Shown: positions 1 to 8,060 of the stretch, piece by piece
How the letters are laid out: each line of letters begins with the position of its first letter
How positions within the stretch are numbered: position 1 is the stretch's first letter
Origin: Austwickia chelonae
GTDB taxonomy: Bacteria > Actinomycetota > Actinomycetes > Actinomycetales > Dermatophilaceae
Assembly: GCF_003391095.1 (NCBI RefSeq)
Contig: NZ_CP031447.1
Location: 3,038,001 to 3,102,000, forward strand
Direction of reading: 5' to 3'
Length of the DNA: 64,000 nucleotides
Notes under the pieces: model-generated
Told to the model about the DNA's origin: nothing
Databases searched by the model: none
The model's input: the letters and a program-made list of their open reading frames with translations, nothing else
Program-made: the position numbers and the translations under genes

Positions 1-1619
1 ATGATGCGGTCGACGGCTTTGACGAGTTCGTCGGCGGCGATCTCTTCGTCGTTGAGCTGCCCTTCGAAGTACTTCACGACGGGCGGGTCGACGACGGGGA
101 CCTCACCGGAGAAGACTTCACCGGTGGTGCCGTCGATGGAGATGACTTCTCCGGCCCGCAGGACGGTGCCGTCCTTGAGGGTCATGCTTCCGGCGCGGAC
201 GTCGATGTCGAGTTCTTCGGCACCGCACACGCAGGTCTTGCCCATGCCGCGGGCGACGACGGCGGCATGGGAGGTCTTCCCACCGCGGCTGGTGAGGATG
301 CCCTGGGCGGCGATCATTCCGGTCAGGTCGTCGGGGTTGGTCTCCCGGCGGACGAGGATGACCTTCTTGCCTTCCTGGACGGCTTCGACGGCGGCATTGC
401 TGGAGAAGCAGATCTCACCGACGGCGGCACCGGGCGAGGCGTTCATGCCCTTGGCGATGCGGGTCTTGGGTGCGGCGGCGTCGAACTTGGGGAACATCAG
501 GTTGACGAGCTGGTCGCCGTTGACGCGCTGGAGTGCTTCGCCTTCGCTGATCTTGCCTTCGTCGACGAGCTGGCAGGCGATCTTGAAGGCCGCTTCGGCG
601 GTGCGCTTGCCGACGCGGGTCTGCAGCATCCAGAGCTTCTTGTTCTGGACGGTGAATTCGATGTCGCACAGGTCTTTGTAGTGCGCTTCGAGGGTGGACA
701 TGATGTCCATGAGCTGGTCGTAGGCGGCTTTGTCGACGCGTTCCATGTCGGCGAGGGACATGGTGTTGCGGATACCGGCGACGACGTCTTCGCCCTGGGC
801 GTTCTGGAGATAGTCGCCGTAGACGCCCTGCTGTCCGCTGGCGGGGTCGCGGGTGAAGGCGACGCCGGTGCCGGATTCCATGCCGAGGTTGCCGAAGACC
901 ATGGAGCAGACGTTGACCGCGGTGCCGAGGTCGGCAGGGATGCGCTCCTGGCGGCGGTAGAGGACGGCGCGTTCGGAGTTCCATGAGCGGAAGACCGCTC
1001 GCATCGCTTCGAGCAGTTGCTCCTTGGACTCCTGGGGGAAGTCCTTGCCGGTCTCTTCCTTGATGATCGCTTTGAAGCGTTCGACGATCTTCCGGAAGTC
1101 GGCGGCGTCGAGGTCGAGGTCGGACTTGGTGCCCTTGGCGTCCTTCGTCTCGTCCATGACGTCTTCGAACTTCTCGCCCTCGATGTCGAGGACGGTCTTG
1201 CCGAACATCTGGAGGAGTCGACGGTAGGAGTCCCAGGCGAAGCGGTCGTTGCCGGTGACGGTGGCCAGGCCGTTGACGGATTCGTCGTTGAGTCCGATGT
1301 TGAGGACGGTCTCCATCATTCCGGGCATGGAGAATTTGGCACCGGAGCGCACCGAGACGAGGAGGGGATCGTTCGGGTCGCCGAGTTTCTTACCGTTTTC
1401 CGCTTCGATCTGGGCGACATATTCGTCGATCTGCGCGGAGAGTTCTTCGGGTTCGCTGCCTTGGGCGAGATAAGCCTTGCAGGCTTCGGTGGTGATCGTG
1501 AACGAGGGGGGAACTGGCAGGCCCATGTTGTGCATTTCGGCGAGGTTTGCACCTTTTCCGCCCAACAGGTCCTTCATGTCCTTATTGCCCTCGGAGAGGC
1601 CATACACGAACTTGCTCAT
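1..1619 (-). CDS. ppdK: Pyruvate, phosphate dikinase, N-terminal part (runs off left edge)
   Basis: Reads leftward from ATG 1617-1619 for 539 codons and leaves the window still open. The start MSKFVYGLSEGN and GGKGANLAEM are the ATP-grasp opening of PPDK; the phosphohistidine swivel domain is present with GGKTSHAAVVAR, His at residue 451. The C-terminal PEP/pyruvate TIM barrel (family total about 880-900 aa) is outside the window. The enzyme interconverts pyruvate, ATP and Pi with PEP, AMP and PPi in the cytoplasm. Purine-rich GGGAAGG and GGGAAAG stretches upstream can serve as ribosome site. With pckG at 45 kb it acts at the PEP node. Identification is secure. Confidence 0.97.
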   Translation of the reverse strand, partial: MSKFVYGLSEGNKDMKDLLGGKGANLAEMHNMGLPVPPSFTITTEACKAYLAQGSEPEELSAQIDEYVAQIEAENGKKLGDPNDPLLVSVRSGAKFSMPGMMETVLNIGLNDESVNGLATVTGNDRFAWDSYRRLLQMFGKTVLDIEGEKFEDVMDETKDAKGTKSDLDLDAADFRKIVERFKAIIKEETGKDFPQESKEQLLEAMRAVFRSWNSERAVLYRRQERIPADLGTAVNVCSMVFGNLGMESGTGVAFTRDPASGQQGVYGDYLQNAQGEDVVAGIRNTMSLADMERVDKAAYDQLMDIMSTLEAHYKDLCDIEFTVQNKKLWMLQTRVGKRTAEAAFKIACQLVDEGKISEGEALQRVNGDQLVNLMFPKFDAAAPKTRIAKGMNASPGAAVGEICFSSNAAVEAVQEGKKVILVRRETNPDDLTGMIAAQGILTSRGGKTSHAAVVARGMGKTCVCGAEELDIDVRAGSMTLKDGTVLRAGEVISIDGTTGEVFSGEVPVVDPPVVKYFEGQLNDEEIAADELVKAVDRI

Positions 1620-2258
1620 GAGTACTTTCCCGGTACCTTCCCTGTGCGCCAGTGAACGGGGTCGGACGACAGCCTAGGACCTTTGGCAGGGGTACATCGC
1701 AGGGCCTAGGTCCCAGGTTCACACCGAACCCGTTGCAGCTTGGGCAACTTGGCCGTCTACAGATTCGCCCATACTGCGGCAAATTAAGGCAAGCCTTCCC
1801 ATATCAGCGCTGTTCAGGGTGGGGTGCGTCCCGCCCGAGCACCACTCACCTTCTTCGGCGCGTCGACCCTCGACAGGTCGGGACACCCCGCCTCCCCCCT
1901 GGGAATCGCGCGAGAGGTCGGCCCGATGGGGATCCCGTCAGGAGTTGAACGCTTCACGATTCCTCGGCCGTTCGGGAGATGACAGTACGCAGACAGCCGG
2001 CCGGCACCCACGGGGCGCACCACATCACGAGACCCGAGAACATTGAAAACAGCATTATTTAAAGTTCATCAACTTTAATAGGAGATTACTTAAGGACACG
2101 GCGTAAATCTTCCAGGCGGCAGCAGCCGAATGGTCTAACCTCCGAGACGAGGAACGTTTCTCTCAACCAACCATTCATTAACGCGGAAGCGCGCCCTTCA
2201 GGATTTCCTTCTCATGATCACGGTGCGCACTATCGCCTTACCCTCAAAGGGGTCAACC
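1620..2258. other. Intergenic region upstream of ppdK with CCTAGG palindromes and AT-rich tract
   Basis: No convincing gene in 640 nt. GCCTAGGACC (1672-1681) and GCCTAGGTCC (1704-1713, inside the near-perfect palindrome 1702-1714) lie about 30 nt apart just upstream of ppdK; on the minus strand the first also reads TAGGCT, an acceptable actinobacterial -10. Further right the DNA becomes AT-rich, with the inverted repeat TTAAAGTT/AACTTTAA at 2059-2078, probably promoter or regulatory DNA for the rightward secreted-protein gene. Longer open frames here have atypical composition and no family resemblance. Confidence 0.5.
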
Positions 2259-2690
2259 ATGTCTTCCACTGTTTTCTCCATGGCAACAGCATCACTCGCC
2301 ATATCTGCCTCCCTTCTGGCCGGACCGCCTACAACAACTGCCCCACAGAGCACTCCCCCACCAGCTGCAAGCATTTCCACCTCGGCCCCGCTCCCGAACG
2401 CGCCGATGCCTCCGGGATACATGCCTCCGGACTGCCCCAAGGGAAATGCTTGCTACTACCAGCCCGCAGCAGATGGATTCACCTTGAACTCGGTCTATTA
2501 CAAGTACGGTGTCTACAATTTCACCGACGTGCATGGCATGTGGCTGGTCTGCAACAACCAGACCGGAGGGGCCAAGGTCACCCTGCACCACGGCTACAAC
2601 GCCACCGGAAAATTGGCTGGGGAGCTCCCCCAAGGCGCTTGCAGCCTCTTCGAAATGGGCCCCATCAATTCAACGAAGCTTCGGCCATGA
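2259..2690 (+). CDS. Small secreted protein, I36 inhibitor-like fold family
   Basis: 143 aa. Start ATG 2259 is chosen because AAAGGGG lies 6-7 nt upstream; an in-frame ATG at 2214 has no such site. Residues 1-25 look like a signal peptide, followed by a Pro/Ser/Thr-rich linker and a Cys-containing domain (PDCPKGNACYY, then WLVCNNQTGGAKVTL, then GACSLFE). The NNQTGGA and GYNxTG pattern is typical of short actinobacterial secreted proteins annotated as peptidase inhibitor family I36; inhibition of a protease is inference only. Free-standing, followed by its own hairpin terminator. Confidence 0.75.
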   Translation: MSSTVFSMATASLAISASLLAGPPTTTAPQSTPPPAASISTSAPLPNAPMPPGYMPPDCPKGNACYYQPAADGFTLNSVYYKYGVYNFTDVHGMWLVCNNQTGGAKVTLHHGYNATGKLAGELPQGACSLFEMGPINSTKLRP

Positions 2691-2719
2691 CCACACCCTT
2701 CATCGCCGCCTGACACAGA

Positions 2720-2753
2720 CCGTTGCCCGCCGCACCCTCGCGGCGGGCAACGG
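2720..2753 (+). terminator. Hairpin terminator after secreted protein gene
   Basis: A 14-bp perfect stem (CCGTTGCCCGCCGC with GCGGCGGGCAACGG, 6-nt loop) 30 nt after the stop. No T-run follows, as is common in actinobacteria. Confidence 0.75.
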
Positions 2754-2963
2754 CGTCTTCCGAGTTAAGCCACGGATGCGTCGCCCGACGAATCAGCCCC
2801 GAATGCAGGGGACAACCCCTAACCCTTTGTTCTCCTTTGCCCTATTCCATCCTGATTCATGCGATTTTTAATCGTAGAAATATCAACTTAATTTTCCGTG
2901 CCACACACCGGCGAGTTCCTTGCATACACCCTCCGCGACATCTACGTTCCAGGTGGAGGAATC

Positions 2964-3869
2964 ATGCGAAACATAGACTCGCTCTTATCCATATTGAACG
3001 ATCCACCGGGGGTAACATTTTTAGGTGAATGCTGCGGCACCATCGGCGAGCTGTGGCAAGGACCGGTCTCTCATCAGGGCGAAGAGCGGGTAGGAATCGT
3101 TTCCTATCCGGGATCACGACGCAGCCGGGTGACTTTTGCCCCACCCGGAAATCACACCAGTGGAATTCCCCTGGGGTGGAAATCACGTAAGGCCGCAGAA
3201 CTCTTCGCCGAGGAGACCGGCCTGCCAGTACCACGCGGGCAATGGCTGTGTTGGAGCGATCTTCCCGAGGGACGGGGCATGTCCAGCTCATCGGCCGACA
3301 TCGTCGCCACGCTGCGTTGCCTCACCGAATATCACGGGCTCATCGAGGACACCGCACTGTACGAACGGGTGATGAGCCGGATCGAACGTTCCGACCCGGT
3401 CTTCGCGCCGACCCCCCGGCTGTACCTGACCGGCGCCCACCACACCGTCAGCACCTTCCCTTCGCCGGGGATGGCCTGCTGCTATTTTCACCACGGTCGA
3501 GCGGTGAACACCTGCGGGGTCTCCGAGAAAGAGCTGCTGCTCACCTACGCCACCCATCGCCGTCGGTACCAGGATTCCCTGGCGATGATGGCGCACGGGC
3601 TCAGCGCCGGCGACCTCGCCATGATCGGTGAGGCCTCGACCACGAGTGCTCTGCTCGCCCAACACCATCTGCCCAATCCTGCGGTCGGTCATACGGTCGC
3701 GGTGGCCAATGAGCTGGGCGCATTGGGGGTTTTCCGGGCCCACACCGGGAGCCTCGTCGGGATGCTCTTCGACGCCGATGCGCCGCCAAGACGCGATCTC
3801 GTCGAAGAGGCCCTCATCACACGGGTGGGCCCCACCACCATCCATTGGGAGGGACATCATGCATGTTGA
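2964..3869 (+). CDS. GHMP-family kinase, PduX (L-threonine kinase)-like
   Basis: 301 aa from ATG 2964, preceded by GGTGGAGGA. The match to PduX runs along the chain: N-terminal CCGTIGELWQG (PduX CPASCGELIQG), the ATP-binding GHMP loop GRGMSSSSADIVAT, then RIERSDPVF and the C-terminal AHTGSLVGM. PduX phosphorylates L-threonine for the cobalamin nucleotide loop; the same fold phosphorylates other small alcohols, so the substrate here is not proven (Thr, Ser or homoserine are candidates). The stop overlaps the start of the next gene by 11 nt, so kinase and PLP enzyme are translationally coupled and probably act in sequence. In-frame codons upstream of 2964 lack a ribosome site. Confidence 0.85.
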   Translation: MRNIDSLLSILNDPPGVTFLGECCGTIGELWQGPVSHQGEERVGIVSYPGSRRSRVTFAPPGNHTSGIPLGWKSRKAAELFAEETGLPVPRGQWLCWSDLPEGRGMSSSSADIVATLRCLTEYHGLIEDTALYERVMSRIERSDPVFAPTPRLYLTGAHHTVSTFPSPGMACCYFHHGRAVNTCGVSEKELLLTYATHRRRYQDSLAMMAHGLSAGDLAMIGEASTTSALLAQHHLPNPAVGHTVAVANELGALGVFRAHTGSLVGMLFDADAPPRRDLVEEALITRVGPTTIHWEGHHAC

Positions 3870-4908
3870 CCAGCACGTCTGCGAAACCCTTTCCCGTCCG
3901 GCGTTGATCGGGTTGGGCGAGGGGAACTTCCTGTTGCGTTTCGAGTCGATGAAGGTGGCTTCGGCGGGGTGGGCGGTCGCCGATCTCCTGGCCCGTGGGG
4001 TGATCGACGACAGGTCGACCTTGATCGACAGTTCCAGTGGCATCTACGCCTATGCATTGGCGTTGACCTGTCATCGTTTCGGTCTGGGGTGTCATGTCGT
4101 GGCTTCGGCGGCGGCCGACCCTTCTTTGTTGGTCCAGTTGGATCTGCTGGGCGCGTCCTACGAACAGATGCCTTCGGGGGACGATCTGGCGTTGGATCAG
4201 AATCTGCGGGTGGCCCGGGTGCACGAGTACGTTCGTACTCATCCGGGGGCTTATTGGATGCAGCAGTATCACGACCGCATCCATTACGAGGGGTATCGGC
4301 GGATGGTGGCGCCATTCCTGGCGGAGAACGAGTGGTCGCGGGTGCGGCTGGTGAGCGCGGTCGGTTCGGGGGCGTCCTCGGCGGGGTTGGCGCGTGGGCT
4401 GCGGGATCTGGGTGCTGAGGTTCAGGTGCACGGGGTGCAGCCGTTCGGGTCGGTCTCCTTCGGCAGTGAGGAGGTGTCCGATCCGGACATGATGATCGCG
4501 GGGATCGGCAGTGCGATCGATTTCGCGAATATCGACGACGATCTCTTCGACACGATCGACTGGGTGTCTTTCGCGGTGGCGTGTTCGGGTTCGCACGAGT
4601 TGATGCGACGGCAGGCGATCTTCGCCGGCCTTTCCACGGGTGCGGCCTTCATGACGGCGTCTTCGCTGCCGCGTACGGATGGCGCTGTCACCCTGGTCAT
4701 TTCGCCGGACACCGGGCATCGGTACACCCAGAGGGTGTTCGCCCGTCCTGCCGCGCCGGTCACCGATTGGGTGCCCCGGATGATCGAGCATCGCCGTGAG
4801 CTCACCTTGCCGTGGTGTCGTCGGCTTCGTCCGGCCGACGGGTGGGCGGCGCATCGTCGGGTGGCCGAGGAGCGGCGCGATGCGGAGGTGCTTTCGCCTG
4901 CGGGGTGA
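3859..4908 (+). CDS. PLP-dependent enzyme of the cysteine synthase/threonine synthase fold (type II)
   Basis: 349 aa, ATG 3859 with GGGAGGG 5 nt upstream, overlapping the kinase stop by 11 nt. Family landmarks: a Lys in RFESMKVASAGWA at the position of the PLP Schiff-base lysine, DSSSGIYAYALA equivalent to the substrate loop TSSGNTGIALA (the usual Asn is Ile here), the Gly-rich phosphate loop VGSGASSAGLARG and AGLSTGAAF near the C terminus. CysK-type enzymes do beta-replacement on O-activated serine or threonine. With the coupled kinase the likely scheme is phosphorylation of an amino-acid hydroxyl followed by elimination or replacement; the altered Asn argues against plain cysteine synthesis. 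Product unknown. Confidence 0.85.
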   Translation: MHVDQHVCETLSRPALIGLGEGNFLLRFESMKVASAGWAVADLLARGVIDDRSTLIDSSSGIYAYALALTCHRFGLGCHVVASAAADPSLLVQLDLLGASYEQMPSGDDLALDQNLRVARVHEYVRTHPGAYWMQQYHDRIHYEGYRRMVAPFLAENEWSRVRLVSAVGSGASSAGLARGLRDLGAEVQVHGVQPFGSVSFGSEEVSDPDMMIAGIGSAIDFANIDDDLFDTIDWVSFAVACSGSHELMRRQAIFAGLSTGAAFMTASSLPRTDGAVTLVISPDTGHRYTQRVFARPAAPVTDWVPRMIEHRRELTLPWCRRLRPADGWAAHRRVAEERRDAEVLSPAG

Positions 4909-4992
4909 TTGCTGCGTCGGACGAGCGTCCTGGCCCGAGTGTTCTCGTGGCCGGGTCGCTCGTCGTCCGTACTGGTCCGGGTGTGGAGGATG

Positions 4993-5038
4993 CGAGGCCC
5001 GCCGCTGTTCCTCGTGGGAGGGCAGTCGGCGGGCCTCG
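4993..5038. terminator. Hairpin between convergent PLP-enzyme and MFS genes
   Basis: CGAGGCCCGCCG at 4993-5004 pairs with CGGCGGGCCTCG at 5027-5038 (12 bp). It sits between two convergent stops, so it probably works in both directions. Confidence 0.65.
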
Positions 5039-5055
5039 TACTGTCCGTCAGGTCG

Positions 5056-6345
5056 TCAGGCGACGGGCTGCTCGACTTTCGTCGAGGAGAACTCGCGGCT
5101 GCTGGGTTCCAGCATGGAGAGCACCGGGGCGATCAGGCAGGCTGCCGCGCAGAACAGCAGTACCGGTTGGCTGCCCCAGTGTCCGATGGCGGGGGCCAGC
5201 GCGGCCAGTCCCAGCGGGGAGAGGCCGTAGGAGACCAGGAAGTCCAGTGAGGAGACGCGGGCGACTTTGCCCGGAGGTACTTCTCGTTGGACGGCGGTGA
5301 ACCAGGGCACGTTGAAGATCTCGATGCAGAAGCCGGCGACGACATAGCTCGCCACGATCAGGAGCGGGAAGGGTGACAGCGCCAGGGAGAGCGGCACCAG
5401 GGAGTAGGCGGCGAGGCTGCCCATCGCCCACCATCCGGCGTTGCGGGGCTTCCAGCGGGCGATGAGCAGCGCCCCGACGATGGCTCCGGCGGTGTAGGCG
5501 GTCACCCCGGCGGCCAGCACCGTGGAGCCGTCGAACCGGTCGCGGCTGATCAGCGGGAGTGCCACGCTGGTCGAGGAGTACCCGAGCATGATGACGACGG
5601 AGAGCGCGCCGAGCCCGCAGGTGAACCACCGGTGGCGGAGGGCTTCGTCGGCGCCTTCCTTGATGTCGTGGACGAAGACGGCCAGTGGTGATCCGGTGCG
5701 TGATGTTGCGGCCGGTGTGCTTCCGGTGTCGGCCGGTGTGCTTCCGGTTTCCACGGGTGTGCTGGTTTCGGTGGTGGTTCTCTTCGTCGAGGCGGGCAGG
5801 AGTGCGGCGAGCAGCCAGAGCAGTCCGCTGATGTGTACGAGCACGACGTCGGAGACGACCTGGGAGGCCAGTGCGGCGGCGGCGGGTCCGACGAGGACGG
5901 CGACCCGCACGGAGATGGTCATCGCGGCATTGGCGCGTTGGCGGGCGTCGGGGTGCACTTCGTCCTGCACCATCGCCTGATAGGCGGGACGTCCTGCGCC
6001 TTGGCCGACTCCGACGAGCAGTGCTGCGCAGATGCCGATCCAGCCGCCGTCGGGGAGGCTCAGCCCGAGGACCGCGGTACTCACGGCGGCGAGGATTCCT
6101 GCGCCACGGATGACGGTGCAGCGGTCGCCGCGGTCGGCGAGGACGCCGCCGAAGGGGACGCCGATGATGAATCCTAGGGTGCGGGCGCCGAGCAGCAGGC
6201 CGAGCACTGCGGCGCTCCACGACTGGTTCGCGACACCGAGTCCGAGGACGAAGGGCAGCGCCCAGGTGGTGATGCCTGCGCTGGTGGACGAGGCCCAGAG
6301 CCGGGCGAATCGGCTTCCGAGGGTGGGTGGAACAGGGGTCGTCAC
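5056..6345 (-). CDS. Major facilitator superfamily transporter under cobalamin riboswitch control
   Basis: 429 aa with about 12 hydrophobic segments and the MFS loop GGVLADRGDR after TM2. Start GTG 6343-6345 is chosen because GAGAGGAG lies 9 nt upstream; a longer frame to 6402 would enter the riboswitch leader. A Thr/Ser-rich cytoplasmic linker (about residues 205-235, with repeats of the type TGSTPA) separates the two six-helix halves. Its leader carries a cobalamin riboswitch, so expression should respond to adenosylcobalamin or a related corrinoid. Substrate unknown: B12, a corrinoid precursor, cobalt-related solute or a metabolite of the adjacent kinase/PLP genes are options. Confidence 0.85.
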   Translation of the reverse strand: MTTPVPPTLGSRFARLWASSTSAGITTWALPFVLGLGVANQSWSAAVLGLLLGARTLGFIIGVPFGGVLADRGDRCTVIRGAGILAAVSTAVLGLSLPDGGWIGICAALLVGVGQGAGRPAYQAMVQDEVHPDARQRANAAMTISVRVAVLVGPAAAALASQVVSDVVLVHISGLLWLLAALLPASTKRTTTETSTPVETGSTPADTGSTPAATSRTGSPLAVFVHDIKEGADEALRHRWFTCGLGALSVVIMLGYSSTSVALPLISRDRFDGSTVLAAGVTAYTAGAIVGALLIARWKPRNAGWWAMGSLAAYSLVPLSLALSPFPLLIVASYVVAGFCIEIFNVPWFTAVQREVPPGKVARVSSLDFLVSYGLSPLGLAALAPAIGHWGSQPVLLFCAAACLIAPVLSMLEPSSREFSSTKVEQPVA

Positions 6346-6423
6346 GGTTGTCGTCTCCTCTCGGGAGGCCCCGCTCCTCCGACCTGTGCGCGAGGCCGCC
6401 ATGGCATTCCTGCGGTGGTGATG

Positions 6424-6535
6424 CCGCAGACTGCCGTCAGGTTTTCGGCCTTTTCCCTCACGGTGGAGGGTTTACCGTTGCGCGCCAGGGCCGGATTCTC
6501 ACCGGCTTATCCCGTTTTTCTCCGCTGGGAAGAAA
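6424..6535 (-). promoter_or_regulatory. Cobalamin riboswitch (MFS transporter leader)
   Basis: Read on the minus strand: GGGATAAGCCGGTGAGAATCC, then GGCCCTGGCGCGCAACGGTAA and, after a variable hairpin, GCCGAAAACCTGACGGCA. These match the conserved cobalamin aptamer blocks (GCCGGTGAGAATCCGG, GCGCAACTGTGA, GAAGACCTGCC) in order. The 3' block departs from the usual CCTGCC. A short hairpin GGCAT/ATGCC (6400-6422) follows, then the ribosome site. It lies between the aminopeptidase stop and the MFS start; exact ends are approximate. Confidence 0.85.
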
Positions 6536-6652
6536 TGATCGACAGTGCTGTCATGCTACCTATTTTCCATACCCCGGCCAGGAGCGACCCGCAGAAAAAT
6601 CAGTCGACGAGTGGGCCCGTCACGAAGAACAAAAAGGTTCATTTCGGGATAT

Positions 6653-8008
6653 TCAGACATCGAAAGAATGTGGCGTCAGAAATGCGGCCAGGAGTGCGAC
6701 GTAGTCGGCGATATCTGCGGCACCTACGAGTTCCCGCGCAGAATGCATCGACAGCATCGGTGCGCCGACGTCGACGGTGACCGCCCCGGTCAGTGCGGCA
6801 CTCATCGGGCCGATCGTCGAACCGCAGGGCATGTCCTTACGGCTGATGAAGCTCTGCAGCCGCACGTCGGCCTGTTCGGCAGCCAGCTTCAAGCAGGCCA
6901 CTCCGGCGGCATCGGTGGCATAGCGCCCCCTGGCGTTGATCTTCACCGCAGGACCCTGCCCGACCCACAGCTGGTGCTGTGACTCGCTGCGATCGGCATA
7001 GTTCGGGTGCACGGCATGGGCCATGTCCGCCGAGCAGATCACGCTGCCCGACAACGCCCGCAGGAAGTCCTGCCGGTCACCGCCCAGGGTCAGGGTGATC
7101 CGTTCGAGCAGCGCGGGCAGGAACTGGCTGTCGCCGCCACGGTTGGTGGTCGAGCCGATCTCCTCGTGGTCGAACAGGACGAGCACCGGCACGTAGGGAT
7201 GACGTCCGGTGGCGGCGGTTCCGCCTTCGGCGATCCGGCCGACGGTGTCGATCAGCGCTCGGGTACCGGCATAGCTGCTGCCGAGGTTGTCGATCCGGGG
7301 CGCAGCGACCAGATCGCCGGTCCGGCCGATCCTGCGGGACGGGGTGAGGTCATGTGTCATGACATCCCAGCCGAGCAGGTCGTCGGCGGTGACCTGTGCC
7401 TGTTCGGCGAGCCACTGATGGAAGGAGGGCGCTTGACCGGTGGCCCCCCACACCGGTGTCAGGTGGTACTGCGGGTTCAGCACGAGCCCGTCCCCGGTGA
7501 CCCCGCGGTCGAGATGGATCGCCAGTTGCGGGATCCGCAGCATCGGTTCGTCGGTGCGCCAGAGCAGGTCCCGAACACCTCGTTCGGCGTGGGGGTCACG
7601 GACGAGCAGGCGTCCGGACAGCCCGAGGTCGCGGTCCAGCCAGGAGTTGAGCAGCGGACCGCCGTAGACCTCGACGCCCAGCTGGTCCCAGCCCAGCCGG
7701 GTCAGGTCAGGGCGCGGGGCGATCCGCAGGTTCGGGGAGTCGGTGTGTCCGCCGACGACCCGGAAGGGCAGGTGTCCGTAGGCGCCGTCGGCGACGTCCA
7801 GGTGGGCGGTGCTCCAGGCGATCAGGCTTCCCTCACGGACCGCCAGATAGTGCCCGGGCTCCCCCGGCCAGGGCTCGGACTCGTCGAGGTCGACGAATCC
7901 GGCCTCGACGAGCAGGGAACGGACCGTGTCGACGGCGTGGAAGGGTGAGGGACTCGCATCGATGAACCGGCACAGCCCGGCGGATTCGGTGTCGACGGTG
8001 AACTCCAT
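6653..8008 (-). CDS. apeB: M18 family aminopeptidase
   Basis: 451 aa, usual length for the bacterial M18 (aspartyl aminopeptidase-like) family. Dinuclear zinc-site motifs are all visible: GGHTDSPNLR (His, Asp), APRIDNLGSS (Asp), FDHEEIGS (Glu-Glu), SADMAHAVHPNY and the C-terminal GAPMLSMHSARE (His). Releases N-terminal residues from cytosolic peptides. ATG 8006-8008 has no ribosome site, but TAGAGT stands 6 nt before it on the minus strand, the arrangement of a leaderless actinobacterial transcript. Upstream on the same strand is the S1 protease gene; the MFS gene downstream is under separate riboswitch control. Confidence 0.95.
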   Translation of the reverse strand: MEFTVDTESAGLCRFIDASPSPFHAVDTVRSLLVEAGFVDLDESEPWPGEPGHYLAVREGSLIAWSTAHLDVADGAYGHLPFRVVGGHTDSPNLRIAPRPDLTRLGWDQLGVEVYGGPLLNSWLDRDLGLSGRLLVRDPHAERGVRDLLWRTDEPMLRIPQLAIHLDRGVTGDGLVLNPQYHLTPVWGATGQAPSFHQWLAEQAQVTADDLLGWDVMTHDLTPSRRIGRTGDLVAAPRIDNLGSSYAGTRALIDTVGRIAEGGTAATGRHPYVPVLVLFDHEEIGSTTNRGGDSQFLPALLERITLTLGGDRQDFLRALSGSVICSADMAHAVHPNYADRSESQHQLWVGQGPAVKINARGRYATDAAGVACLKLAAEQADVRLQSFISRKDMPCGSTIGPMSAALTGAVTVDVGAPMLSMHSARELVGAADIADYVALLAAFLTPHSFDV

Positions 8009-8060
8009 GAGTTCACTCTAGACAGCGGCCCTCCGGCGGGCCCTGTTGTGACGCAGCCGG

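Noticed and set aside
1652-2046. Open frames on both strands in the ppdK upstream region
   Set aside because: Biased composition, no ribosome sites and no family resemblance; they mirror each other on opposite strands as GC-rich non-coding DNA often does.
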